A program made the translations under genes and the position numbers. The notes beneath the pieces are model-generated. The model made no database searches. It saw only the letters and a list, made by a program, of their open reading frames with translations, and was not told the origin of the DNA. 64,000 nucleotides of DNA from assembly GCF_022832385.1 (NCBI RefSeq), contig NZ_JALHLE010000004.1, positions 62,001-126,000 of the forward strand, given 5' to 3'. Below are positions 53,225 through 62,001 of this stretch, piece after piece. The DNA comes from Novosphingobium album (ex Hu et al. 2023) (lineage in GTDB: Bacteria > Pseudomonadota > Alphaproteobacteria > Sphingomonadales > Sphingomonadaceae). Each line of letters opens with the position of its first letter. Position 1 is the first letter of the stretch.

Positions 53225-54787
53225 TTACCGGACGTGAGTCATGCGGTCCATCCACGGCCCCAGCGGGCCTGTGGACGCGCGGAAATGGCGGATGGCCTCT
53301 TCGGCCGGGCCTTGCGCCGTATCTTCCGCCGAGAGTATCAGCATCGTGGTGGGCCGCACATGGAAGGACAGGTGGTTGGCCATCACCGCCAGCTTCAGCC
53401 GGGCATTGCTGCCCGACAGCAGACTGCCGTTGCGGTACCAGGTGACGGCCAGCCGCTTGGCAGTGCCCCCGCCCAGCAGGCGTTCGCTCCGCCCGTCGCC
53501 GAAAGCAGGCCCTGGTGCCTGCCAGGCCCACGGGCTGTCCGGCATCAGGGCACCCTGCCCGAAGCCACCCGCTTCATGGCCTTCGCCCTGCCGCGAATAG
53601 AGCGCCACGAAGACATCGACCTGCCGGCCTTGCTGGTCCCTGTAGCGCCCGAGCAGCCGGTGCCCGGCCCCCTCGGCGCGCGGTTCCCACCAGATCCGCG
53701 GCGTGTAATCGACGCGCGTCCAGCCGGGAACGGCGGGCAGGTCGATCTGCCGGGGCAGCGGCGCCGCCAGCGTATCGGCCGCATAGGCCCAGCCACGCAC
53801 CACTATCAGCAGAAGCAGGAGTGCAGCCAGCACCTTTCCGCCCGAAACCGCCCTCGTCTCCAGACGGCCCAGCAGAGGCGATGCCGCAAGGGCCTCAGCA
53901 TCGATCACCGGTGCACTGGGCTGGCGGTCGAAGAAACGCCATGCACCGAAGATCACCAGCGCGAGCACGATCGCGAAGAAGAACCAGCCATAGACGATAT
54001 GATCGAACCCGGCCGCCACTTCGACGCCGAAGAACTGCGCGGCGTAGATCGTGCCCCAGGCACGAATGCCATTGGCTACGATCGGCACGACCAGACAGGC
54101 CACCATCAGGGCCACGCGACGGCGCCAACTCACGAAGCAGACATTGGCCGCCAGCACCCCGAAGGCAATCATGGCGATCAGGAACTTCACGCCGGAGCAC
54201 GCCTCGGCAACTTCGAACAGGCCCGCAGGCGTGTCGATGAACACGCCGTCGATCACCGCGGGAATACCGCTCAGATGCGTCAGGGCGACAGTGATCTCCG
54301 CCGTGATCATCTGAAGCATGTTTTCCAGCTCCTCGCCCACCGGAACGAGGAAAACCATGTAGGCGAGCGGGAAGAGCAGCCCTGCCGTCACCCGAACACC
54401 CAGCAAGAGCGGCACCACCGCTCCCGGCATCGCGACCGCAGCCGCCTGCCGGGCGATGTCCAGCCCGGACATCGCGCCGAGTAACCAGAGGAATGCTGCC
54501 GCTGCAAAGGGCACAAGGCCGGGCCACCACACCTTCGGCTCGAGCCTTTCGAGTTCCGGCCAGCGCTGCCAAACCAGCCAGCCGAGGATCGCCGGGATCA
54601 GGACGATGTGGTTATAGGTCGAGATGTCCCACCATTGCCGCGCCATCGCTGCCCAGTCGGAAACGAAGACCGCGAGCAGCACAGCCCACACCAGCGCCAG
54701 CCGGACCAGCGCCGCATGCCAGGCGGGAGACAGCCGCTGTCCGGCCGCAGTAACAGAGGTCATCACGGCGCGCATTTCAGGCGGCAT
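53225..54787 (-). CDS. xrtA: exosortase A fused to an EpsI domain
   Basis: A 520-residue protein. The first ~310 residues form about eight TM helices with the exosortase active site: Cys in 'VAEACSGVKFLIAM' (about 193-206), Arg in 'VANGIRAWGT' (about 240-249) and His in 'FDHIVYGWFFF' (about 264-274). The C-terminal part (about 320-520, after one more TM) is an EpsI domain. XrtA cleaves and sorts PEP-CTERM proteins at the inner membrane. The gene overlaps the glycosyltransferase stop by 11 bases. No PEP-CTERM substrate gene lies inside the window, as is usual for dispersed substrates. Confidence 0.93.
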   Translation of the reverse strand: MPPEMRAVMTSVTAAGQRLSPAWHAALVRLALVWAVLLAVFVSDWAAMARQWWDISTYNHIVLIPAILGWLVWQRWPELERLEPKVWWPGLVPFAAAAFLWLLGAMSGLDIARQAAAVAMPGAVVPLLLGVRVTAGLLFPLAYMVFLVPVGEELENMLQMITAEITVALTHLSGIPAVIDGVFIDTPAGLFEVAEACSGVKFLIAMIAFGVLAANVCFVSWRRRVALMVACLVVPIVANGIRAWGTIYAAQFFGVEVAAGFDHIVYGWFFFAIVLALVIFGAWRFFDRQPSAPVIDAEALAASPLLGRLETRAVSGGKVLAALLLLLIVVRGWAYAADTLAAPLPRQIDLPAVPGWTRVDYTPRIWWEPRAEGAGHRLLGRYRDQQGRQVDVFVALYSRQGEGHEAGGFGQGALMPDSPWAWQAPGPAFGDGRSERLLGGGTAKRLAVTWYRNGSLLSGSNARLKLAVMANHLSFHVRPTTMLILSAEDTAQGPAEEAIRHFRASTGPLGPWMDRMTHVR

Positions 54788-56006
54788 CGCTCATGTCCTC
54801 GCTGCCCTCGAAACCGAGATAGCCCGGAAGCTGTGCCAGCGCAGCGTCCCATGCCGCATGGCCGACGATCCATTCGCGCGCAGCCATGCCCATGGCCCGG
54901 GCCCGTGCCGGATCGTGCGCCAGCGCGACGACGGCGCCGGCAAGCTCGGCATCACTCTGCGCAATGGCAAAGTCCCGCCCGTCCTGCGCATCGATCCCGG
55001 TCGCCGAACCGGGCGAAAGAACGACCGGCAGCGCCATGGCCATGGCTTCGAGCACCTTGTTCTGCACACCGCGCGCGATTTCGAGCGGGACGAGCGCGAT
55101 ATCGGCGGCGGCGAGCCACGGCCTCACGTCCTCCACCCTGCCCCAGACTTCGATGCCGTCACGCCCCCCGCGTGCCTGAAGCACGGCAGGCGGATTGCGG
55201 CCGACCACGTGCAGGCTGGCCTGCGGGCAGGCTTCGCGCACCAGCGGCATGATCCGGTCGATCGCGCGCATGACCGCCTCGATATTGGGCGCATAGTCCA
55301 TCTGGCCGGTAAAGATCAGGCGCGGTGCGCCGCAAGCGGTCATGCGCGGCTCCGGCGTGACCAGCGCGGGATCGAACCAGACGCTGTCCATGCCATTGCC
55401 CATCGCGCAGACCCGCGCGGCCGGATCAGACAGGCGTGCGTGGAGCAGCGCCGCTTCCGCCTTGCTGATCAGCAGGGTGACATCGCTGGCCCCAGCGATC
55501 CGCGCTTCCTCAGCCTGCAGCAGGTACCCTTCGCGGCGCTCCATCCACGACCGGATACCATGGCTCTTGGTGGCATAGGCCTCGAACTTGGCGGAATCAA
55601 CGTCGACCAGATCGGCGACCACGCGTCCCCGGTAACCGTTGGGCACGTACTGTGCCATCTGGCCGGAGAAGATGTAGATCACGCTGATGTCGCGCTGCGC
55701 GAGCACGTTGCGGACATAGCGTTCGAGACGGCTGTCATGGAAAGCGGCGATGCTCAGCGGCTTGCCCGTCGCCAGCGCCTCAAGCCCGGCCACCGGCAGC
55801 CGCTTGCGGCGGCGGACAAGGCGATAGCTGGCGCTCAGCGCGGCAAGATCGGCCTCGAAGCGGTGATCCTGCTCATCATCCGCGAATGTCGCGACATGAA
55901 CCGGCGCCAGCCGCGCCAGCGCCTTCAGGACATGGTGCGAGCGGATCTTGTCGCCCCGGTCCGGCGGGAACGGGATGCGATGGGCCAGAAACAGGATCTC
56001 GCCCAT
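54777..56006 (-). CDS. XrtA-associated glycosyltransferase (TIGR03087-like)
   Basis: A 409-residue GT-B-type glycosyltransferase, starting MGEILFLAHRIPFPPDRGDK, the typical opening of the 'sugar transferase, PEP-CTERM/EpsH1-associated' family. The donor-binding half has 'LIFTGQMDYAPNIEAVMRAI' (about 229-248) and 'VPLEIARGVQNKVLEAMAMA' (about 305-324; Glu of the GT4 E-x7-E motif). Predicted to add a sugar to the lipid-linked repeat unit on the cytoplasmic side. Its ATG overlaps the FemAB-like stop by one base. Confidence 0.9.
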   Translation of the reverse strand: MGEILFLAHRIPFPPDRGDKIRSHHVLKALARLAPVHVATFADDEQDHRFEADLAALSASYRLVRRRKRLPVAGLEALATGKPLSIAAFHDSRLERYVRNVLAQRDISVIYIFSGQMAQYVPNGYRGRVVADLVDVDSAKFEAYATKSHGIRSWMERREGYLLQAEEARIAGASDVTLLISKAEAALLHARLSDPAARVCAMGNGMDSVWFDPALVTPEPRMTACGAPRLIFTGQMDYAPNIEAVMRAIDRIMPLVREACPQASLHVVGRNPPAVLQARGGRDGIEVWGRVEDVRPWLAAADIALVPLEIARGVQNKVLEAMAMALPVVLSPGSATGIDAQDGRDFAIAQSDAELAGAVVALAHDPARARAMGMAAREWIVGHAAWDAALAQLPGYLGFEGSEDMSDAA

Positions 56007-57082
56007 CAGCCGATCCCGCGCGCGATCAGTGGCCCGAGGCGGTTAGCGACCGGTAGCGGCAGGCGCTGCCACACCTTGATCTGCAACGAGAGCTTGGAAC
56101 TGGTGGGATCGGCCCCGCGCTTGGCCGTGCCGGGCCGCGTCCACGTCGCATACGTCAGCAGTTCGGGCTCGAAACCCCAATTGCGCTTGAAGTGATAGGC
56201 GCCGCTGTTCGTCTTGGAGCGGCCGAAATCAAATACCGTGCAGCCGCGCCGCCGGGCGTGGAGCATCAGCTCGTAATACATGCGGTCGTTCGCGCGCAGG
56301 CGCCTCGCTTCCCACGTACCGCCGCCCCAATAGGGCATGACCGCGCCGCCATGATAGACACTGATGACACTCGCCACCGGCTTGCCCTCGTGGCGCACGG
56401 TGAGGATATCGGCCTGAGCGCCGAAGGCATCGACCACGCTGTCGAGCAGCGCGCGCGGGAACACCGGGGTGCCGAGGTTGCGGTAGCTTTCGCAGAAGAC
56501 TTCGTAATGCGCCTGCCGGTCGCGTTCGGCCGTGCCCACTTCCACCGTCAGGTCGTTCGCCAGAGCCTTGCGCACGTCGGCGCGCTGCTTTCGCGGAATG
56601 TCGAGCAGTTGCGTTTCGTCATCTGCGGCCAGCGGGCGGGCGAAGTTGCAGTGCGATTCGGTCTTGAGCGCCCAGCCGCCCTGCTCCTGCGGCATCGGGC
56701 CACCGCGCAATTCGATCGTCGGGCACGACAGACGCCGCGCCAGTTCCTCGGCCGCGGCGAACATGCTGCGCGGATCGACATCCTCGTTGGCCAGCAAACC
56801 GCCACCGACGGCAAAGCCGGTGGAGGCCAGCACACGCCCGAACACCGGCGAGTGAATGGCATCGAACGGCAGGAACGCGACGATCTCGCCCTGACGGGTC
56901 TTCACCAGCGCGTGGGCCTCGTTCCCGGTCGCCTCGGCGACGGACAGGAACCAGGCCGGACGGTGAAACGGTGTGCCATGCGGATGGCGGGCCACGTAAG
57001 CCTCGATTCGCGTGATCTCGTTCGGATCGTGCAGCGCCGCAATGCGCACCGAGCTGCGGGTCAGGGGGAACGGCGCGTTCAT
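56006..57082 (-). CDS. FemAB-like acyl/aminoacyltransferase of the XrtA system
   Basis: About 358 residues with two GNAT-like halves. Typical segments are 'HPHGTPFHRPAWFLSVAEAT' (about 34-53), 'PRKQRADVRKALANDL' (about 163-178) and 'MPYWGGGTWEARRLRANDRM' (about 248-267), followed by 'VFDFGRSKTNSGAYHFKRNW'. The family (FemAB, PEP-CTERM-associated) occurs only with exosortase-type exopolysaccharide loci; the reaction is unproven but transfer of an acyl or aminoacyl group to the polysaccharide is plausible. Overlaps the deacetylase stop by four bases. Confidence 0.88.
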   Translation of the reverse strand: MNAPFPLTRSSVRIAALHDPNEITRIEAYVARHPHGTPFHRPAWFLSVAEATGNEAHALVKTRQGEIVAFLPFDAIHSPVFGRVLASTGFAVGGGLLANEDVDPRSMFAAAEELARRLSCPTIELRGGPMPQEQGGWALKTESHCNFARPLAADDETQLLDIPRKQRADVRKALANDLTVEVGTAERDRQAHYEVFCESYRNLGTPVFPRALLDSVVDAFGAQADILTVRHEGKPVASVISVYHGGAVMPYWGGGTWEARRLRANDRMYYELMLHARRRGCTVFDFGRSKTNSGAYHFKRNWGFEPELLTYATWTRPGTAKRGADPTSSKLSLQIKVWQRLPLPVANRLGPLIARGIG

Positions 57083-57954
57083 GCCGCCAGTGCCTCCGCC
57101 CTTGCCGCTTCGCGCGCTGCCAGTTCGTCCATGCGGCCCCAGCGGAAATCGCCGATCAGTTGGCGCAGCTTCCTCTCCATCACGCCGAGATTGGTGTAGT
57201 GCCGCAACCGCGAGCGCAGCGGCGCATGGGCAACGCGCGGCTGGCCGGGATCGATCTCCCACGGGTGGAAATAGAACACCGCCGGGCGCTGGTCCTGCCC
57301 GTTGACCTGCCGGATCGCCCAGCGAGTAAAGCCATAGGGCAGCACGCGGAAGAACCCGCCGCCGCCCGCAGCCAGCCGCCGCCCGGCGAAATGCGCGGTC
57401 GTCACCGGAATTTCCACGAAATCGCTGCCCGGCAGCGGATGGAACGCAAAACGCGGCGCCTCGCGCCAGCCGTAATGGTCGTGCACGATCGGCGCGACAC
57501 TGGAACTGTAGGCATAGCCCTGTTCGGCCAGCACCTCGAACGCCCAGAGCGTGCGTGCGTCGATCGAGAAACTGGGTGCACGGTAGCCCTTCACCGCGAC
57601 CCCGCAGGCATCCTCGATCGCCTTGCGGGCGCGGGTGACATCCTTGGCGAAGCCCTCGGCGCCGAGCCGGAATACGCGCTCATGATCCCAGCCATGGCTG
57701 GCGATCTCGTGCCCTTCGGCCGCAATCCGGCGCATCATCTCCGGGTGCCGCTCGGCGATCCAGCCCAATGTGAAGAACGTGCCCTTCACTCCGGTATCAG
57801 AAAAGAGCTGCAGAATTTCCGCGCAATTGCGCTCCACCCGGCCAGTCAGCGTGGGCCAGCTCTCGCGGTCGATCACCGTCTCGAAGGCGCCGACCTGAAA
57901 CCAGTCCTCGACATCGACCGAAAGCCCGTTGACCGGCTGCTGGCTGGTATTCAT
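57079..57954 (-). CDS. polysaccharide deacetylase of the XrtA system (TIGR03006-like)
   Basis: About 291 residues of the NodB (CE4) fold. The metal/catalytic motifs are 'GLSVDVEDWFQVGAFE' (Asp-Val-Glu-Asp, about 10-25), 'HEIASHGWDHERVF' (His pair, about 82-95) and 'VKGYRAPSFSIDAR' (about 120-133). C-terminal 'FYFHPWEIDPGQPR' holds the final His-Pro motif. Predicted to remove N-acetyl groups from the polysaccharide. No signal peptide is seen, so it would act on the cytoplasmic side or be exported in an unknown way. Start: ATG after CTGGAG. Confidence 0.9.
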   Translation of the reverse strand: MNTSQQPVNGLSVDVEDWFQVGAFETVIDRESWPTLTGRVERNCAEILQLFSDTGVKGTFFTLGWIAERHPEMMRRIAAEGHEIASHGWDHERVFRLGAEGFAKDVTRARKAIEDACGVAVKGYRAPSFSIDARTLWAFEVLAEQGYAYSSSVAPIVHDHYGWREAPRFAFHPLPGSDFVEIPVTTAHFAGRRLAAGGGGFFRVLPYGFTRWAIRQVNGQDQRPAVFYFHPWEIDPGQPRVAHAPLRSRLRHYTNLGVMERKLRQLIGDFRWGRMDELAAREAARAEALAA

Positions 57955-57981
57955 CGGACGCAACTCCAGACGGCCGGATGG

Positions 57982-59208
57982 TCAGGCGGCTTCGCGCTGT
58001 CCGTCGCCGCTTTCCATCCATTCGATCATCATCGTCAGTGCATGACGCAACAGGCGCTCCTGCTCGCCAAGGCGGGCCTCGAGCCGCGCCGCGTGATCGC
58101 TGACCTCGACCAGACGGGCCTGCAGGTCATCCACGAGCACCTGACCGGAACCCTGCTGCACGTCAGCCGCATCGCGCCCCTGAGCCGTGGCGGCAAGTTC
58201 GAGCACGGCCTGCTCCAGCTCGTGGATCCTCGCGTCGCGATCGGCCATCGCCTTCTCGATTAGCGCGGTAGCAGCCATCATATCGATCCCGGCAGGCGCC
58301 GCGGCGGGTGCCACAGCATTGCTCCCTTGCTCTGCTGTCAACGCGACCGGCGGGATCGTTCCCGCTTCGGGATTCTGCGTGACCAGCGCCAGAGACCCGT
58401 CGTCGCTCATCTCGTCCAGCACCTGATGGACCATGGCGCTGTCGATAGTGTCGCGCTGATCCACCGCACCGAGCAGTAGCAGGCGGTTGACGATCTGGTT
58501 GATCCGGCGCGGAATGCCGCCGGTCGCTTCATAAATTTCCGCGAAGACGACCGGGTCGAAACCGGGATTGCCCTTCCAGCCGGCCCGTCCGAGACGGTGT
58601 TCGATATAGGCCTGCACTTCCTCGCGTTCCATCGGCCCGAGGTGGTGCGTTGCAATCACCCGCTGACGCAGCTGCTCGAGCTGATCGCTGTGCATCAGCG
58701 TGTCGCGGAACTCGGGCTGGCCGAGTAGCAGCGTCTGCAGCAACGGATGCGAGCCGAGCTGGAAGTTCGACAGCATGCGCAACTCTTCCAGTGCCCCTAC
58801 GGCCAGGTTCTGCGCCTCGTCGATAATCAGCAGGCAACGGCGGCCCAGCCGCGCTTCCGCGTGGAAAAACGCTTCGATCGCCCCCAGTGCCGAGGCCTTG
58901 TCATGCCCCGTCACCGGCAGGCCGAAAGCCTGCGCGACAACATGGACGATCGCCTCACCGTCGAGCGCGCTGGTCACCACATTGGCCACCGTCATGCGCG
59001 AGGGATCGATCGTGGCCATCAGATAGGCGACGAGCGTCGACTTGCCGGACCCCACCTCGCCGGTGATCACCACGAAGCCTTCGGCCTGCGCCAGGCCGTA
59101 GCCGAGGTAGGACAGCGCCTTGCGGTGAGTCACGCTCTCGAAATAGAATTCCGGGTCCGGGGTAAGCTGGAACGGCTTTGCCTGAAGTCCGTAGAAATCG
59201 TCGAACAT
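57982..59208 (-). CDS. XrtA-associated AAA ATPase (ExeA/GspA-like, TIGR03015-like)
   Basis: A 408-residue protein. It opens MFDDFYGLQAKPFQLTPDPE, the stereotyped start of the family. Walker A 'GEVGSGKSTLVAYLM' (about 50-64), Walker B 'CLLIIDEAQNLAV' (about 126-138) and 'ATGGIPRRINQIVNRLLLLG' (about 229-248, AAA lid). The C-terminal ~130 residues are Ala-rich and coiled-coil-like ('ARIHELEQAVLELAA', 'ARLEARLGEQERLLRH'). Resembles the ATPases that remodel the cell wall for secretion or signal to a partner kinase. Here probably helps assembly or control of the export machinery; inference. Confidence 0.9.
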   Translation of the reverse strand: MFDDFYGLQAKPFQLTPDPEFYFESVTHRKALSYLGYGLAQAEGFVVITGEVGSGKSTLVAYLMATIDPSRMTVANVVTSALDGEAIVHVVAQAFGLPVTGHDKASALGAIEAFFHAEARLGRRCLLIIDEAQNLAVGALEELRMLSNFQLGSHPLLQTLLLGQPEFRDTLMHSDQLEQLRQRVIATHHLGPMEREEVQAYIEHRLGRAGWKGNPGFDPVVFAEIYEATGGIPRRINQIVNRLLLLGAVDQRDTIDSAMVHQVLDEMSDDGSLALVTQNPEAGTIPPVALTAEQGSNAVAPAAAPAGIDMMAATALIEKAMADRDARIHELEQAVLELAATAQGRDAADVQQGSGQVLVDDLQARLVEVSDHAARLEARLGEQERLLRHALTMMIEWMESGDGQREAA

Positions 59209-59228
59209 TGTTGGTCCTCCTGTCGGAC

Positions 59229-60968
59229 TCAGAAATTGTAGCGAAGGCCGGCCAGCGCCGAAGCCGTCCAGATATCGTCGATCGCCGGATCCTTGCGGCT
59301 TGCCCCGTCGATCCCAACCGCAAGGCTCGCGCGCAGACGCCGGGTCAGCAAGCGAAAGTAACTGGCCGAGGCCCCGTAGGCGGCGGTATCCGCGAACAGC
59401 GCATCGTTGCTCGACAGCCAGTTGGCGTAGGCATTCGCCGACCAGCCGGCATTCCGTCCCAGCCGCCCGCTCAGATACGCCGCGAGCCAGTAGCTCTCAT
59501 CGATCACCCCGTTCGCCGAAGCCAGAACAGTCCCTTCCGCGGCTATGAACTTGCGGCGGTCATAACCGAGCCCGACACCGGCATCGAGCAGCCCGATCTT
59601 CTTGGTAAAACTGGCGGCGACACCGCGCGCCCGGAACGTCGAGGAGCGGAGCGAGGCGAGCGCGCCGGACAGGCAGTTGCTGCCGTCGAGCGAGGACACG
59701 CAGCCCGTGAGGTCACCTGTCACCGGATCGCGCACCGCCTCGAAGTCGTCGGGCAGGTCGTCGATCAGGCGATTGAGCTGGCCGCCGAAACCGGCAATGT
59801 TGTCGTACACGGCGACGCTGAACTGGCTGCGGTCATCGGGCGCGTAAGACAGCGTTCCACCGAAGCTTGTGGTGCCATAGCGGCGTCCGACATGCGCGGA
59901 CAGTGAGGTGCGGCGGCTCGGGCGCCACATGACCGCGACATCCCAGATCATACCACTGACGTCGTAGGCCAGCACGCGCGGGGCGCTCTTGTCGGTCACA
60001 TAGCGGCCGTCGGAGCCGATCACAGGATTGCCATCAGCATCGCGCACGGCATCGCGGCTGGAGATTTCGACGTCCTCATAGCCGATGGCCGCCACAGCCT
60101 GCACCGTGCGGCTGACGGGCACGGTCACCATCGCCCGCGCCTGCATGTCACGCACGCGCTGGTCGAGGTTCGAGATGTCTTCCTGATAGAAGCTGCCGCC
60201 TACGCCGAGACCGACAGGCAGCACTGCGCCAGGAGCCACGCCTGCCTCCAGGTCGGCGACCTGCGTCACACTCTTGTCGAAGGTGTCGGCGGCAGCGGTA
60301 CCGACGCTCGCGACATAGGCATTCGACTGGTCGACCTTGGTGAAGCCCGCGCGATAGTTGGCGGTGACGTCCACCGCCCCGGCGCGCGTCGCCACCGAAG
60401 GGCCGCCATAGACCGAATAGATATCGGTGCGGGTCTTGTCCGAAACGACGGAGGAACCGGTGCCATTGAACGAGGCCCGCGTGGCCAGGGCGCCCGCCTC
60501 CAGCGTCACGCCCGGTGCTACGGTGGTGTACCCGCGCACGATACCGCTGATCGCATCGCCATCCCGCGCCTTCTTGCCCCAGCCGAACTGGCGCTCGTAG
60601 CGCACGGATACCGATGCCGCATTGTTGCGCCCCGCTATGCCCGCATCAACCCCTGCCGCAAGCTGGGTATAGGTCAGCACATCGTTGCCCGGCGAAAGCT
60701 GCGCATCGACGATCTGGTCAACCTCGATGTATGGGCTGATTTCGAGCCGCTTGCTGCCCTTGTGGCTACCCTTACCCCCACGCTTACTGGATCCGGCGGG
60801 CTGGTAGACCGGCGTTTCGCCCTGATCGCCGCCACTCATGCTGCTCCCGCCACCTTCGTAGCCGATGGTCTGGGCCCGTGCTGTGCAAGGTGCGGCAAGA
60901 AGTGCCACCGCGCACAGCGATGCGCTCGCGGAGAGCCCTCGCGGCAACGACTGTCGCAGCCAGGTCAT
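59229..60968 (-). CDS. outer-membrane beta-barrel protein of the XrtA system (TIGR03016-like)
   Basis: A 579-residue exported protein. Signal peptide at about 1-33 (hydrophobic 'CAVALLAAPCTARA', cleaved after AQ-type site), a Gly/Ser/Lys-rich linker (about 36-73), then a long barrel with alternating polar/apolar strands and a C-terminal strand ending 'ALAGLRYNF', whose terminal Phe is the BamA recognition signal. About 24 strands would fit the length. The family is found in exosortase-linked exopolysaccharide loci and is thought to serve secretion or anchoring at the outer membrane. Its ATG overlaps the kinase stop by four bases. Confidence 0.9.
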   Translation of the reverse strand: MTWLRQSLPRGLSASASLCAVALLAAPCTARAQTIGYEGGGSSMSGGDQGETPVYQPAGSSKRGGKGSHKGSKRLEISPYIEVDQIVDAQLSPGNDVLTYTQLAAGVDAGIAGRNNAASVSVRYERQFGWGKKARDGDAISGIVRGYTTVAPGVTLEAGALATRASFNGTGSSVVSDKTRTDIYSVYGGPSVATRAGAVDVTANYRAGFTKVDQSNAYVASVGTAAADTFDKSVTQVADLEAGVAPGAVLPVGLGVGGSFYQEDISNLDQRVRDMQARAMVTVPVSRTVQAVAAIGYEDVEISSRDAVRDADGNPVIGSDGRYVTDKSAPRVLAYDVSGMIWDVAVMWRPSRRTSLSAHVGRRYGTTSFGGTLSYAPDDRSQFSVAVYDNIAGFGGQLNRLIDDLPDDFEAVRDPVTGDLTGCVSSLDGSNCLSGALASLRSSTFRARGVAASFTKKIGLLDAGVGLGYDRRKFIAAEGTVLASANGVIDESYWLAAYLSGRLGRNAGWSANAYANWLSSNDALFADTAAYGASASYFRLLTRRLRASLAVGIDGASRKDPAIDDIWTASALAGLRYNF

Positions 60969-61990
60969 CCCTTGTACCCGTAGTAGGAACCGAACCGGCG
61001 TCCGCTCGGGCTGAATTGCGCACCGTTGAGCAGCAGTTGCACGTTTGGGCAGGCATTGAGCAGCGAGATCGCATCGTCCAGCGCCCCCTGACCAGTCCGG
61101 TCAGCGCGTACGATCACCACGACTTGCCCGACATATTTCGCCAGTTCCGCCGCAGGCGAGGCGGCGAGGACCGGCGGGGAGTCGAAAATGATGATGCGGT
61201 GCGGCGCGCCTTGGGTCAGACGATCCAGCACGCGGCCCGTGCGAGAACTCGACAGATACTCGCTGTCATGGCTGGTCGTATCGCCCGCAGGCAGCACCCA
61301 AAGCCCCGGAATGTCGGTGCCGAGCACGCATTCGGTTACATCGACGTTCTCATCCATCAGCGCGTCCATCAGCCCCGGACCACCCGGCAGCCTGAGCGCA
61401 GAAAGGATCGACGGCTTGGCGAAATCCGCATCGACAAGCAGGACTTCGCTTTCCTTTTCCGCAGCGATCGAAAGGGCAAGGTTGAGCGCGCAATAGGTCT
61501 TGCCTTCCCCCGGGAGAGGCGAGCCGATCAGTACCCGCTGCGCCATCGGGCCCGCCTTCTGGCGTCGTAAATCCGCTGCCTGAACGAGGATCTGGCGCTT
61601 GATGATCCGGAACTCCTCAAGGAGCGCCGTTACCGCGCCTTCAGGAACGATAAGCCCCTGCTCGCGCAAGTGCTCGCGGTCCACGTGATGGCGGGTTCCG
61701 TTGAATTCCACCGGCACGGCGACAGGTGCAGGCGCAGCTTGGGTGGCAGATTCACCTTGCGATGCCATCGGCGCCGGAGCGCCCGCCTTCGCCACAGGCT
61801 GCGGCGGCTGCGCAGGGGGCACAGGCACTGCCACCTTCGCCAGTGCCTGTGCTTCAGGAGGAAGCGGAGCAGGATGGGCAATAAAGCTGTTCAGGCCGAA
61901 GCGCCCGGCGGCACGCTCGATCAGCGATTCGCCTGGCTTCGGCGGGCAGGAGGCGCCTTTGGGCATGGGGATCTTGCTGTGCTCGGTCAT
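60965..61990 (-). CDS. tyrosine autokinase / chain-length-control ATPase of the XrtA system (TIGR03018-like)
   Basis: About 341 residues. The N-terminal ~130 residues are Pro/Ala-rich and disordered. BY-kinase motifs: Walker A 'IGSPLPGEGKTYCALNLALS' (about 185-204), Walker A' 'VLLVDADFAKPS' (about 213-224), Walker B 'IIIFDSPPVL' (about 289-298), and a C-terminal Tyr cluster 'GSYYGYKG' that is the likely autophosphorylation tail. It pairs with the Wzz-like protein encoded 11 bases upstream, forming the two-part co-polymerase/kinase that sets chain length. GAGGGAAGCGG precedes the ATG. Confidence 0.92.
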   Translation of the reverse strand: MTEHSKIPMPKGASCPPKPGESLIERAAGRFGLNSFIAHPAPLPPEAQALAKVAVPVPPAQPPQPVAKAGAPAPMASQGESATQAAPAPVAVPVEFNGTRHHVDREHLREQGLIVPEGAVTALLEEFRIIKRQILVQAADLRRQKAGPMAQRVLIGSPLPGEGKTYCALNLALSIAAEKESEVLLVDADFAKPSILSALRLPGGPGLMDALMDENVDVTECVLGTDIPGLWVLPAGDTTSHDSEYLSSSRTGRVLDRLTQGAPHRIIIFDSPPVLAASPAAELAKYVGQVVVIVRADRTGQGALDDAISLLNACPNVQLLLNGAQFSPSGRRFGSYYGYKG

Positions 61991-62001
61991 GTCCGCTTCC
62001 C

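Noticed and set aside
52268..54484. 738-codon open frame on the plus strand
   Set aside because: Antisense shadow of the amidotransferase and exosortase genes; composition is Arg/Pro/His-rich and no motif is seen.
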